Assembly: GCF_900090285.1 (NCBI RefSeq)
Contig: NZ_LT607754.1
Span: forward strand, 62,001-126,000
Length of the DNA stretch: 64,000 bases
DNA from: Micromonospora inositola
GTDB taxonomy: Bacteria > Actinomycetota > Actinomycetes > Mycobacteriales > Micromonosporaceae
Direction of reading: 5' to 3'
Both the position numbers and the translations under genes were made by a program. The notes beneath the pieces are model-generated. The model did no database searches, was not told where the DNA came from, and was given only the letters and a program-made list of their open reading frames with translations. Positions 17,319 through 25,648 of this stretch are shown one piece after another (position 1 is the first letter of the stretch; every line of letters begins with the position of its first letter).

Positions 17319-17548
17319 GGCCGACGGTGACGGACGCGGCGACGCGCGGCGGGGGTTCGGCGCCGGTGGCGATCTGGTGCGACCGCTGCGGTGAGTCCGC
17401 CGCGGCGGGTCCGCACCAGGCGTGCGCGGCGGCCCGGGCGCTGGAGCCGCCGCGCTACTGCGCGCGCTGCCGGCGCCGGATGAAGGTGCAGGTGCTGCCG
17501 GTCGGCTGGTCGGCGGTCTGTGTCGAGCACGGCGAGACCTGGGGCTGA
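17315..17548 (+). CDS. bsaP: biotin synthase auxiliary protein
   Basis: A 77-aa (73 if the GTG at 17327 is used) small Fe-S protein with [32 protein letters not shown] and a last Cys in WSAVCVEHG. The pattern is that of actinobacterial BsaP (mycobacterial Rv1590 type), which is needed to rebuild or supply the auxiliary cluster of BioB. The GTG at 17315 overlaps the bioB TGA, so it is translationally coupled. Position and Cys pattern together make the call firm. Confidence 0.88.
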   Translation: MRPTVTDAATRGGGSAPVAIWCDRCGESAAAGPHQACAAARALEPPRYCARCRRRMKVQVLPVGWSAVCVEHGETWG

Positions 17549-17552
17549 GGCC

Positions 17553-18059
17553 GTGCTGCGGGGGCGGGCGGTGACGCTGCGACCGGCGACGGACGCGGAC
17601 GTGCCGGTCCTCGCGGCGATCCGGTCCACCCCGGAGGTCCGCCACTGGTGGCGCGGCGGCGCCGACCTGGCCGAGGCCGTCCGCGCCGACCTGGCCGACG
17701 ACGACCTGACCGTGTACGCCATCGAGCACGACGGCCGGGTGGTCGGCGCGATCCAGTGGTACGCCGAGCCCGACCCGGACTACCGCCACGCCGCGATGGA
17801 CATTTTCCTCGACCCGGCGGTCCGCGGCACGGGCCTCGGTGGGGACGCCATCCGCACCCTGGCCCGGCACCTGGTCGACGAGCACGGCCACCACCGGTTC
17901 ACCATCGACCCGGCGGCGGCGAACACCGCGGCGATCCGCGCGTACGCGAAGGTGGGTTTCCGCCCGGTCGGCATCTTGCGCCGGTACGAGCGCGGCGCCG
18001 ACGGCCGCTGGCACGACGCCCTCCTGATGGACCTCCTCGCGGACGAACTGGCTGAGTAG
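17553..18059 (+). CDS. GNAT acetyltransferase, aminoglycoside 6'-N-acetyltransferase-like
   Basis: A 168-aa protein. LRGRAVTLRPATDADVPVLAAI starts the fold, DIFLDPAVRGTGLGGDAIRTLA is the acetyl-CoA pyrophosphate loop, and RAYAKVGFRPVGILRRYERG and WHDALLMDLL match the AAC(6')/RimJ-like branch. Whether it modifies an antibiotic, a protein or a small amine cannot be told. The GTG at 17553 is chosen because homology starts there; the gene follows bsaP by four bases and could be co-transcribed. Confidence 0.8.
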   Translation: MLRGRAVTLRPATDADVPVLAAIRSTPEVRHWWRGGADLAEAVRADLADDDLTVYAIEHDGRVVGAIQWYAEPDPDYRHAAMDIFLDPAVRGTGLGGDAIRTLARHLVDEHGHHRFTIDPAAANTAAIRAYAKVGFRPVGILRRYERGADGRWHDALLMDLLADELAE

Positions 18060-18117
18060 CCCGCATTCCGGACGAAACACCCGGGGCGGGTGATGTCCCG
18101 ATCCGAGGGTCGCCTGT

Positions 18118-18129
18118 CCGTCCGGACGG
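18118..18129. promoter_or_regulatory. 12-bp palindrome upstream of the MFS gene
   Basis: CCGTCCGGACGG is a perfect palindrome about 70 bases before the exporter start. It is a possible operator; the association with any regulator is unproven. Confidence 0.3.
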
Positions 18130-18199
18130 CCATCACCCCCCGACCCCTCCCCGTTCCATCTGCCAGCGGGCCGACGAGCCCGCCGACAGAGGAGGAACG

Positions 18200-19420
18200 A
18201 TGTCCCCGAATCCACGCCGACGCGAGACGTTGATCGCGCTCGGCCTGGCCGCCGGCCCGGTCGTCGCGCTCGGCTTCACCCGCTTCGCGTACGCCCTGCT
18301 GCTGCCCGCCATGCGCGGCGACCTGCACTGGACGTACGCCCAGGCCGGCGGCCTGAACACGGCGAACGCCGCCGGCTACGTGATCGGCGCCGGGACGGCG
18401 GTGCTCTGGGCCCGCCGGCTCGGCGACCGGGCCGCCTTCGCGGGCGCCCTCGCCGTCAGCGCGCTCGCCCTGCTGCTCACCGCGACCACCGCGGACTATC
18501 CGGTGCTGAGCCTGCTGCGGTTCGTCGGCGGGCTGGCCACGGCGGTCTCCTTCGTGCTCGGTTCGGCGCTCGCCGCCCGGGTCGCCACCGGCGGTGGCCA
18601 GCGCCGGGCCGCGCTGCTGGTCGCCCTCTACATGGCCGGGGTGGGCATCGGCGTGGTGCTCTCCGGACTGCTGGTGCCGGCGGCGCTCGCGGTGGCCGGG
18701 GACGCCGGGTGGCGGGCCGGGTGGCTGCTGCTCGGCGTGGTGGCCGTGCTCGCGGTCGGGCCGGCCCTGCTCGCCGTCCGGTGGGTCCCGGCGGCGGCCG
18801 CGACGCCCGGTGCCGGGCTGCCCCGCGCGGACCTGGCCCGGCTCGCTCCGACGTTCGCCTGGTACGTCCTGTTCGGCGCCGGCTACGTCAGCTACATGAC
18901 CTTCGTCATCGCGCTCCTGCGCGACCAGGGTCTCGGCACCTCGGGCATCGCCACCTTCTTCGTGGTGCTCGGTCTCGCCTCGGCGGTCGCCACGCTGACG
19001 GTGTGGGGGCGGGTGATCGGGCGGCTGCCCGGCGGCCGGGCGCCCGCGCTGGTCTCGGTGCTGGTGCTGGTCGGCGTGCTGCCGGTGCTGCTGCTGCCGG
19101 CCGGGCTGCCCGCGGCGCTGGTGTCGGCGGCGGTCTTCGGCAGCTCGTTCATGGCCGGCCCGACGGCGGCCACCGTGCTCGCCCGGCGGGCCCTGCGGGC
19201 CGGCGGCTGGACCGCCGGCATCGCCCTGCTGACCGTGGCCTTCTCGATCGGTCAGGGGGTCGGCCCGCTGATCTCGGGCGCGCTGTCGGACTCCGGTGGT
19301 GTCGCGGTGGGGCTCTGGCTCTCCGTCGCGCTCCTGGCCGCCGCCGGCCTGGTCGCCCTGCGCCAGCGCGACACCGTCGCGGCCGAAGCCCCGGAGCCCG
19401 TCGCCGCCCTGCGTCGCTGA
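18200..19420 (+). CDS. YbfB/YjiJ-family MFS transporter
   Basis: A 406-aa membrane protein with about 12 helices. The first block, GFTRFAYALLLPAMRGDLHW then TYAQAGGLNTANAAGYVIGA, is diagnostic of the YbfB/YjiJ branch of the major facilitator superfamily. The substrate is unknown. The ATG has a strong GAGGAGG seven bases upstream. It converges on a GlxA-type regulator, with a shared stem terminator between them. Confidence 0.88.
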   Translation: MSPNPRRRETLIALGLAAGPVVALGFTRFAYALLLPAMRGDLHWTYAQAGGLNTANAAGYVIGAGTAVLWARRLGDRAAFAGALAVSALALLLTATTADYPVLSLLRFVGGLATAVSFVLGSALAARVATGGGQRRAALLVALYMAGVGIGVVLSGLLVPAALAVAGDAGWRAGWLLLGVVAVLAVGPALLAVRWVPAAAATPGAGLPRADLARLAPTFAWYVLFGAGYVSYMTFVIALLRDQGLGTSGIATFFVVLGLASAVATLTVWGRVIGRLPGGRAPALVSVLVLVGVLPVLLLPAGLPAALVSAAVFGSSFMAGPTAATVLARRALRAGGWTAGIALLTVAFSIGQGVGPLISGALSDSGGVAVGLWLSVALLAAAGLVALRQRDTVAAEAPEPVAALRR

Positions 19421-19443
19421 CCCCGGTCGCCCCCGGCGTCGAT

Positions 19444-19493
19444 CCGGGACCTGTCGTCCGGCCCGCTCCCCCGCCGGCCACGACAGGTCCCGG
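19444..19493. terminator. bidirectional terminator
   Basis: 14-bp perfect stem, CCGGGACCTGTCGT (19444-19457) with ACGACAGGTCCCGG (19480-19493), and a further inner CCGGC/GCCGG pairing. It lies between the convergent MFS and GlxA-type genes. Confidence 0.7.
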
Positions 19494-19500
19494 TCGGCGT

Positions 19501-20487
19501 TCAGGGGGTGGGGCTGATGCCGGTGGTGCGGAAACGGGAGCGGTAGGCGCCGGGGGTGACGCCGAGTTCGCGGAGGAAGGCCCGACGCATCGTCTCCGGC
19601 GAGCCGAAGCCGACCCGGCGGGCCACCACGTCGAGGGTGTCGTCGCCCCGCTCCAGCAGGTCCTGCGCCGCCTCGATCCGGACCCGGTCGAGGTACACCG
19701 CCGGCGTGATGCCCAGCTCGGTGCGGAACAACCGGCCCAGGTGCCGCACGCTCACCCCGGCCAGCGCCGCCAGACCGGCCAGGTCGTACGGCCGGCCCGG
19801 GTCCGCGGCCACCGTGTCCAGCACCCGGCGCAGCAGGTCGTTGCGGGTGCTCGCGGTGTTGGTCCGGACGCTGAACTGGGACTGGCCGCCGGGGCGCTGC
19901 ATGAAGACCACCAGGTGCCGGGCCACCGCGCGGGCCGTCTCCGGGCCGAGGTCCGCCTCGACCAGCGCCAGGGTCAGGTCGATGCCGGCGGTGATCCCGG
20001 CCGACGTGATGATCCGGCCGTCGACGATGAAGATCGGGTCGGGGTCGACGGTGAGTGTCGGGAACTCCGCGGCGAGTTCGTCGGCGAGGTCCCAGTGCGT
20101 GGTGACCCGGCGGCCGTCCAGGAGGCCGGCGGCGGCGAGCGGGAACGCGCCTGCGCAGACGGAGGCGGTGCGGCCGGACTCGGCGGCGAGCCGGCGGATC
20201 TGGTCCAGCAGCGCCTGGTCCCCCGCGGCGGCCTGCCAGTCCGGCGCGCCGGGCACGACCAGGGTGCCTACCGGGCCGGCCACGTCGGGCAGCGCCAGGT
20301 CGGCGCCGAGCCGGGCGCCGGCGCTGCTCACCACGTCCCGTCCGTCGGGCGAGGCGAGCAGCGGCCGGTACGAACCGCCGTGCTCGTTGGCCACGGTGAG
20401 CACCTCCAGCGGCCCGGTGACGTCGAGCAGCCGCACCCCGTCGTAGACGACGAAGAGCACGGTGTCACTGCGCCCCCGGGCCCGCAC
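19501..20487 (-). CDS. GlxA-type regulator (DJ-1/PfpI domain plus AraC helix-turn-helix)
   Basis: A 328-aa protein. Residues about 8-190 are a DJ-1/PfpI fold with the nucleophile-elbow Cys in TASVCAGAFPLAAAGLL and the following HW (TTHWDLADEL). Residues about 215-320 hold two AraC helix-turn-helices (GLAALAGVSVRHLGRLFRTELG; DVVARRVGFGSPETMRRAFLRELG). Such proteins usually bind quaternary amines or amides, or lack a known ligand. The GTG is preceded by TAGGCT at exactly six bases (leaderless). The target is unknown and may be the neighbouring exporter (inference). Confidence 0.9.
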   Translation of the reverse strand: MRARGRSDTVLFVVYDGVRLLDVTGPLEVLTVANEHGGSYRPLLASPDGRDVVSSAGARLGADLALPDVAGPVGTLVVPGAPDWQAAAGDQALLDQIRRLAAESGRTASVCAGAFPLAAAGLLDGRRVTTHWDLADELAAEFPTLTVDPDPIFIVDGRIITSAGITAGIDLTLALVEADLGPETARAVARHLVVFMQRPGGQSQFSVRTNTASTRNDLLRRVLDTVAADPGRPYDLAGLAALAGVSVRHLGRLFRTELGITPAVYLDRVRIEAAQDLLERGDDTLDVVARRVGFGSPETMRRAFLRELGVTPGAYRSRFRTTGISPTP

Positions 20488-20493
20488 GGGTCG

Positions 20494-20499
20494 AGCCTA
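20494..20499 (-). promoter_or_regulatory. leaderless-type -10 of the GlxA-type gene
   Basis: TAGGCT on the leftward strand ends six bases before the GTG at 20487. The rest of the 20500-20856 gap shows no gene I can support. Confidence 0.5.
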
Positions 20500-20856
20500 G
20501 TCAGCCGGGCGATGGATGGGTGCCGGTCGGGGCGACCGGCGACCGGCCGACGACGCCGAGGGGGACGCCGTTGAGGGTGAAGGCGGTCGGCCCGGGTTGT
20601 GCGGGTGCCACTGCAAGCCGTGTCAGCCGTTCGTGCAGAGCGGAGAAGTCGGCAGAAGCTCGGCAGGCCGCAGCGTCGCACTGATCACCAGCGTTACATC
20701 GACACGCGGTGCATCGACGAAGAAATCGGCGTGCGCAGGTTGGCGGCCGCCACGTGGGCAAAGCTCAGACCGATCGTCCGATGTCTCCGGTGTCGACCCG
20801 GTGATCGGTTCATGCGAACATGTGCCGTCTCCATTTTCCAAGTTCGGAGGATCCAC

Positions 20857-21597
20857 ATGCCACAGCGTCGGCACGTCGCGCGCGCGGCCCTCACCGCAGC
20901 CGCCGCCACGGCCTGCCTCGCTCTCGGTAGTCCCGCCTTGGCCACCGACCCGGGCGGCGCGAACGGCACTGTCAAGATCGACGGGCCCGCGTACCAGCTG
21001 GACAACCGGAACGAGCCGCACGTCACCTGCGAGTTCCAGGTCGAGTTCTTCAACTTCGACAAGGACGAGCGGGCAAGCCTGATCTTCGAGGCGTGGCCGC
21101 CGTCCGCCCCGGACTTCCACGAGGTCAAGCGCGTCGAGAACGTGCTGGTCAGCAACGACCCGGCCACGGGCGGCTCGTACAAGCGCGACCCGGACGAGGT
21201 CTTCCGGTTCTCCGCCGCCGACCTCAATCTCACCGAGGCGATGGCGCACCCGAAGCAGGGCTACCACATCAAGCTCACGGTCGACCGCCAGAACCACCCG
21301 CAGTGGACCGAGAAGCACAAGGTGTTCTGGCTCCAGCCGTGCAAGTCGGGCGGGTCGCCGTCGCCGACCCCGTCCACGCCGGGTGAGGAGTCCCCGACCC
21401 CGGGCGGGTCCGACAACCCGTCCGCGCACCCGTCGGGCTCGGCGGGCGGCGGCAGCGGTGGCGGCAACGGCGGCAGCCTGCCGATCACCGGCGTGGCCGC
21501 GACCAGCACCGCATTGACCGGCCTCGCGCTGATCGGTGGGGGCGTCGCGCTGATGGTGCTCCGCCGTCGCCGCGGCAAGATCACCTTCACCAGCTGA
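20857..21597 (+). CDS. LPXTG-type cell-wall-anchored protein
   Basis: A 246-aa exported protein. It has a signal peptide (RRHVARAALTAAAATACLAL...PALA), an exported domain of about 135 residues with two cysteines (HVTCEFQVEFFNF and WLQPCKSG), a Pro/Ser/Thr/Gly-rich wall-spanning stretch, and the sorting signal SLPITG, a hydrophobic helix (STALTGLALIGGGVALMVL) and RRRRGK. LPITG fits sortase recognition, probably class E or A; no sortase is in the window. The ATG follows CGGAGG. The extracellular domain family is not recognised. Confidence 0.85.
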   Translation: MPQRRHVARAALTAAAATACLALGSPALATDPGGANGTVKIDGPAYQLDNRNEPHVTCEFQVEFFNFDKDERASLIFEAWPPSAPDFHEVKRVENVLVSNDPATGGSYKRDPDEVFRFSAADLNLTEAMAHPKQGYHIKLTVDRQNHPQWTEKHKVFWLQPCKSGGSPSPTPSTPGEESPTPGGSDNPSAHPSGSAGGGSGGGNGGSLPITGVAATSTALTGLALIGGGVALMVLRRRRGKITFTS

Positions 21598-21616
21598 CCC
21601 CCGCGTCGGCAGACGG

Positions 21617-21646
21617 CCGGCCGTCGGACCTCCGTCCGGCGGCCGG
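21617..21646 (+). terminator. stem terminator after the LPXTG gene
   Basis: CCGGCCGTCGGAC pairs with GTCCGGCGGCCGG (one G-U) around CTCC, then TCCGGCTTTT gives a short U-run. 20 bases past the stop. Confidence 0.6.
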
Positions 21647-21756
21647 TCCGGCTTTTCCACCCCGCGACGTCCGGACCGGACACGGCCGTTGAACCGGATG
21701 CGGTGTTGATCCGTACTGACGGGTAACCCGGTCGACGGCGCCCGGAGATGGATCAC

Positions 21757-21786
21757 ATCATCGATAGTTTTCTATTAGTTTGAGGC
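21757..21786. promoter_or_regulatory. AT-rich promoter-like patch before the aldehyde dehydrogenase
   Basis: The stretch around TCGATAGTTTTCTATTAG is sharply AT-rich for this genome. It lies about 190 bases before the dehydrogenase start, in the otherwise gene-free 21647-21970 gap. It probably holds a promoter or regulator site; I cannot assign -35/-10 elements with confidence. Confidence 0.3.
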
Positions 21787-21970
21787 GTACCCCCAGGTCG
21801 GAGCCGGTGTTCGACGGTCGCGAGACTCCACGAACGGCGCCGGGCGGCGGGCCTGGTGTCCTGGCATACGAGCGTACGGTTGCCGCCGCGCTCCAGGACG
21901 CGGGACAGTACGCGACACCAGCGGTGCCATCGACGCCGCCGCTCCCCCGGTCCACCCTGAGGAGATCGCG

Positions 21971-23536
21971 ATGGCTCTCAGACTCGCCGACGGCACCGCC
22001 TGGTCCGACACCCTCGCCCGCGCGGTGGCCGCCGCGCCGGAGGCCTTCGGGGCGCCGGCCGACGGCGTCACCACGCTGCACAACCTGGTCGAGGGCGACT
22101 GGCGCGCGGTCGGGGCACCCAGCCCGGTCCGCACCCCGGTCGACAACACCGTCCTGGTCAACCTGGCCCGGCTCGACGCCGACTCGGCGCGCGCGGCGGT
22201 CGCCCACGCCGCCGCCGCGCACCGGGAGTGGGCGCAGACCCCGCTCGCCGATCGCAAGGCCCGGGTCACCGACGCCCTGGACGCGCTCACCGCGCACCGC
22301 GACCTGCTCGCCCTGCTGCTGGTCTGGGAGATCGGCAAGCCGTGGCGGCTGGCCTGCGCCGACGTCGACCGCGCCCTGGACGGCGTCCGCTGGTACGTCG
22401 GCGAGATCGACCGGATGCTCGCCGACGGCCGGGAGCCGCTGCCGGGCCCGGTCAGCAACATCGCCTCCTGGAACTACCCGATGAGCGTGCTGGTGCACGC
22501 CGAGCTCGTGCAGCTGCTCGCCGGGAACGCGGTCATCGCCAAGACCCCGTCCCAGGGCGGCGCGGTCTGCCTCACCGTCGCGCACGCCCTGATGCGCCGC
22601 GCCGGACTCCCCGCCACGCTCGTCTCCGGCGGCGGCGAGGAGCTCTCCGAGGTCCTCGTACGGGCGCCGGAGATCGGCGCGGTCGCCTTCGTCGGCGGCC
22701 GCTCCAACGGCGGCAAGGTCGCCGCCGCGCTGCTCGACTCCGACAAGCGCCACTTCATCGAGCAGGAGGGCCTCAACGCCTGGGGCATCTGGGACTTCTC
22801 CCAGTGGGACATGCTCGCCGCGCACCTGAAGAAGGGCTTCGAGTACGGCAAGCAGCGCTGCACCGCGTACCCCCGGTTCGTGGTCCAGCGCGACCTGGTC
22901 GACGAGTTCCTCGACATGTACCTGCCGGTGGTCCGCTCCGTCCGGTTCGGACACCCGCTCGCCGTCGACGCCGACCGGTCGGCCGGCGATCCGCTGCCCG
23001 AGCTGGACTTCGGCCCGCTGATCAGCGCCGCCAAGGCCGAGGAACTGCGCCGCAAGGTCGACGAGGCGGTACGCGGCGGCGCGGTGCCGCTGCACCGCGG
23101 CAAACTGGACGGCGCGCCCTTCCTCGACGGGCAGGACACCTCGGCGTACGTCGCCCCGGCGGTGCTGCTCGCCCCGCCCGGGCGGTCCCGGCTGATGCAC
23201 GCCGAGCCGTTCGGCCCGGTCGACACCATCGTCGTGGTGGACACCACCGACGAGCTGCTGGCCGCGATGAACGCCTCCAACGGCGCGCTCGTGGCGTCGC
23301 TGGCCTGCGACGACACCGACGAGGCGGCGAAGCTCGCGGTCGACCTCCAGGCCTTCAAGGTGGGCATCAACAAGCCTCGCTCCCGCGGCGACCGGGACGA
23401 ACCGTTCGGCGGCCGGGGCGCCTCCTGGAAGGGCGCCTTCGTCGGCGGCGACCTGCTCGTCCACGCGGTCACCGTCGGCGGGGACGGCCGGCTCTACGGC
23501 AACTTCCCCGAATACAGCAGCTACCCCGCCACCTGA
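21971..23536 (+). CDS. aldehyde dehydrogenase family protein
   Basis: A 521-aa NAD(P)-dependent oxidoreductase. SNIASWNYPMSVLVH is the cofactor-binding start, FIEQEGLNAWG holds the general-base Glu (in place of the usual ELGGKN), and GKQRCTAYPRFVV carries the catalytic Cys. EPFGPVDTIVVV and the C-terminal FGGRGASWKGAFVGG close the fold. The drifted ELGGK and the RCTAYP Cys block place it in a divergent subgroup, so the substrate is open. The ATG has GAGGAG upstream, and it is monocistronic with its own terminator. Confidence 0.88.
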   Translation: MALRLADGTAWSDTLARAVAAAPEAFGAPADGVTTLHNLVEGDWRAVGAPSPVRTPVDNTVLVNLARLDADSARAAVAHAAAAHREWAQTPLADRKARVTDALDALTAHRDLLALLLVWEIGKPWRLACADVDRALDGVRWYVGEIDRMLADGREPLPGPVSNIASWNYPMSVLVHAELVQLLAGNAVIAKTPSQGGAVCLTVAHALMRRAGLPATLVSGGGEELSEVLVRAPEIGAVAFVGGRSNGGKVAAALLDSDKRHFIEQEGLNAWGIWDFSQWDMLAAHLKKGFEYGKQRCTAYPRFVVQRDLVDEFLDMYLPVVRSVRFGHPLAVDADRSAGDPLPELDFGPLISAAKAEELRRKVDEAVRGGAVPLHRGKLDGAPFLDGQDTSAYVAPAVLLAPPGRSRLMHAEPFGPVDTIVVVDTTDELLAAMNASNGALVASLACDDTDEAAKLAVDLQAFKVGINKPRSRGDRDEPFGGRGASWKGAFVGGDLLVHAVTVGGDGRLYGNFPEYSSYPAT

Positions 23537-23547
23537 CACCGGACATG

Positions 23548-23576
23548 GGCAGGGCCCCCGCACCGGGGGCCCTGCC
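23548..23576 (+). terminator. rho-independent terminator
   Basis: GGCAGGGCCCCCG, CAC, CGGGGGCCCTGCC followed by GTTT, 11 bases after the aldehyde dehydrogenase stop. Confidence 0.8.
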
Positions 23577-23654
23577 GTTTCACCGCCTCCGCACCGGAGG
23601 TCGGCCATCCCGCCGGCGCCGGGCGCACCGCCCGCCGCCGACGCTCCATTCAGC

Positions 23655-24713
23655 TCACCCGGACCGCGCCGGGCTGGTCACGCCGGCCACCAGCGGCACC
23701 GTCGCGGTCAGCAGGGAACCGTCCCGCTCCACCGCGGTCGGCCGGCCCAGCCGGGCCAGGGTCCGCAGCATCGGCGCGTTCTCCGCCTGGACGTGCAGCA
23801 CCAGGGCCGCGTATCCGGCCCGCTCGGCGTGCCCGACCAGGCGACGGAGCAGGGCGGTGCCGAGGCCACGCCGCTGCCAGCCGTCCCGGACCAGCAGCGC
23901 CACCTCGGCCTCGTCCCCCTCCGCCAGCAGGTTCGCCATCGCGACGACCGCCTCCGCCTCCCCGGCGGAGCCGGGCCGCGTGGCGAGGAGGGTTACCCCC
24001 CGGGCCGGTTCGAGCAGCCGGCGCAGCCGGGCCGCCGGTGGGCACGCCGCGCCGCCCAGGTACCGGCGCTGCCGGCTGCGCGCCGAGCAGGCCCCGTGCA
24101 GCTCCACCACACCCGGCAGGTCGTCCACGGTCGCCGGCCGGACCAGCAGCTCCGCCCCGTCGGGCAGCAGCAGGGTGACCTGGTCCGTCGCCCGTCGGGC
24201 CACCGTGGCGGCCAGCTCGACCAGCGCCTGCGCCCGGGCGTACTCCGCCGGGGTGAAGCTCGGCGCGGCCCGGCGCAGCTCGAACGACCCGCCGGTCGGG
24301 TCGGCGAGCAGCATCGCCGCCGCGCCGATCCCGGGCCGGCCGCCGACCGGCACTGGCCGCCAGGTCACCGCGTCCGCGCCGAGCAGGGTGCGCAGTGCCT
24401 CCCCGGTCGCGTCCGGGTCGCGGACCAGCCGGGTGGCCAGGCCGAGGACCCGGGTGGGCTGGTCGGCCAGGCCGCGCGCCTCGCTGCGCGCCACCCAGCA
24501 GTCCCGTCCCCGCCCCCGCTCGACCGCGGCCAGCAGGTCCGCGTCGTTCAGCTGGTCGGGCGCGTCGACGAGGAAATCGTCGACGGCGCCCACCTCGGTG
24601 GTGTGCACCTGCACGGTGAGGATGTTGACCCCGCGCAACGCGAGGCTCGCCGTGAGGACCGACAGGTACCCCGGTCGGTCGTCCACGGTGGCTCGGATCC
24701 GCCACAGCGTCAT
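23655..24713 (-). CDS. ACT-domain/GNAT acetyltransferase fusion
   Basis: A 352-aa protein with an N-terminal ACT-like ligand-binding domain (WRIRATVDDRPGYLSVLTAS...VNILTVQVHTTEVGAVDD, residues 1-75), a middle region, and a C-terminal GNAT domain (LLVRPATVDDLPGVVELH from about 205; VRDGWQRRGLGTALLRRLVGHAE is the acetyl-CoA loop). The combination suggests acetylation controlled by an amino acid, as in some actinobacterial protein acetyltransferases with ACT domains (inference). The ATG at 24713 follows GGAAGGGAG. It lies 81 bases downstream of another ACT-domain gene in the same direction, so the two are probably one unit. Confidence 0.82.
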   Translation of the reverse strand: MTLWRIRATVDDRPGYLSVLTASLALRGVNILTVQVHTTEVGAVDDFLVDAPDQLNDADLLAAVERGRGRDCWVARSEARGLADQPTRVLGLATRLVRDPDATGEALRTLLGADAVTWRPVPVGGRPGIGAAAMLLADPTGGSFELRRAAPSFTPAEYARAQALVELAATVARRATDQVTLLLPDGAELLVRPATVDDLPGVVELHGACSARSRQRRYLGGAACPPAARLRRLLEPARGVTLLATRPGSAGEAEAVVAMANLLAEGDEAEVALLVRDGWQRRGLGTALLRRLVGHAERAGYAALVLHVQAENAPMLRTLARLGRPTAVERDGSLLTATVPLVAGVTSPARSG

Positions 24714-24794
24714 GTCTGCTCCCTTCCTCACCACCCGACCCTGCCGGTCCGCTGTTGCGCCGCCGTTGCCCGGGGGTGACACGGCGGGAACCGG

Positions 24795-25499
24795 TCAGGT
24801 GACGCTGGTCACGGGTGGCGCGCCGACCAGGTCGAGTCGGTCGCCGAGGATCACCGCGCTGGCCCGGACCAGCTGGGCCAGCCGGTCCACCTCGGTGGAG
24901 TGGAACGCGGCGGCCGCGAGGGGCTCGGTGCGGTCGCGCGCCACCACCAGCACGAGGCCGGCCCGACCGAACGGCGCGACCGCGTAGTGGTCGCCGTCCG
25001 CGGTGGTCGTCGAGCGGGCCCGCAACGGGGTCACCTCCGGCAGCCGCGGCGGTTCCGGCGCCCGCCAGCTCGCGTGCCCGACCGTCGCCTCGCCGGCCCC
25101 GCCGCGGCGCGAGGCCCAGTCCAGCGGTACGACGGCGGCCGCCGCCCAGTCGGCGGCGAGCAGCCCGGGCACCGCGTCCACCAGGGTGGCCACCCCGTCG
25201 GTCGGGTTCGCGGCGACCTGGGCGAGCAGTTCGGCGTCCTGGCCGGTGGTGGTCGGCGCCCCGATCGCCCGCCACACCCCGTCCACCTTGACGCCGGGGA
25301 TCGCGGCCAGGCCGGCGAGGAGACGTTCCACCCGCGCCGCCCCCGGCCAGACCACCGTGAAGTCGTCGACCGCCCGGCCGCCGAGCCGCTCCAGCACCAC
25401 CACCTGGACGATGTCGGCGCCGGACACGCCGAGCGTGCGGGCCACCTGGCCGAGCGTCCCGGGTCGGTCCGGCAGGGTCACCCGAACTCTCAGCAACAT
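24795..25499 (-). CDS. ACT-domain protein
   Basis: A 234-aa protein whose N-terminus LLRVRVTLPDRPGTLGQVAR, then TLGVSGADIVQVVVLE, is a clear ACT domain (beta-alpha-beta with DRPGTLG). The rest resembles the middle region of the following ACT/GNAT protein and contains YAVAPFGRAGLVLVVAR, a GAF-like or regulatory strand pattern. No catalytic domain is visible. It lies directly upstream of the ACT/GNAT gene and may be its partner or a paralogue without the acetyltransferase half. The ATG at 25499 has GGAGGG upstream. Confidence 0.75.
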   Translation of the reverse strand: MLLRVRVTLPDRPGTLGQVARTLGVSGADIVQVVVLERLGGRAVDDFTVVWPGAARVERLLAGLAAIPGVKVDGVWRAIGAPTTTGQDAELLAQVAANPTDGVATLVDAVPGLLAADWAAAAVVPLDWASRRGGAGEATVGHASWRAPEPPRLPEVTPLRARSTTTADGDHYAVAPFGRAGLVLVVARDRTEPLAAAAFHSTEVDRLAQLVRASAVILGDRLDLVGAPPVTSVT

Positions 25500-25537
25500 G
25501 TCTGGTCCCTCCGCTCGGCGGGCCGGCCGTGGCGGCC

Positions 25538-25560
25538 GGCAGGCTGGGCACCAGCCTGCC
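25538..25560. other. 10-bp hairpin in divergent intergenic region
   Basis: GGCAGGCTGG, GCA, CCAGCCTGCC is a perfect stem between the divergent ACT-domain and APH-like genes. It may be an operator or an attenuator; nothing more can be said. Confidence 0.35.
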
Positions 25561-25648
25561 GGGTGACCATTTCGCCCCTGTTGCAGCGGCATGTCCCGGC
25601 GGAAAATCCGACCTTGACAAGAAAGCTGAGCTGCCATCAACTATTCGG

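Noticed and set aside
20809..20822. SOS (LexA) box before the LPXTG gene
   Set aside because: GTTCATGCGAAC has the half-sites in the reverse order of the actinobacterial box GAAC-N4-GTTC, so it does not match.
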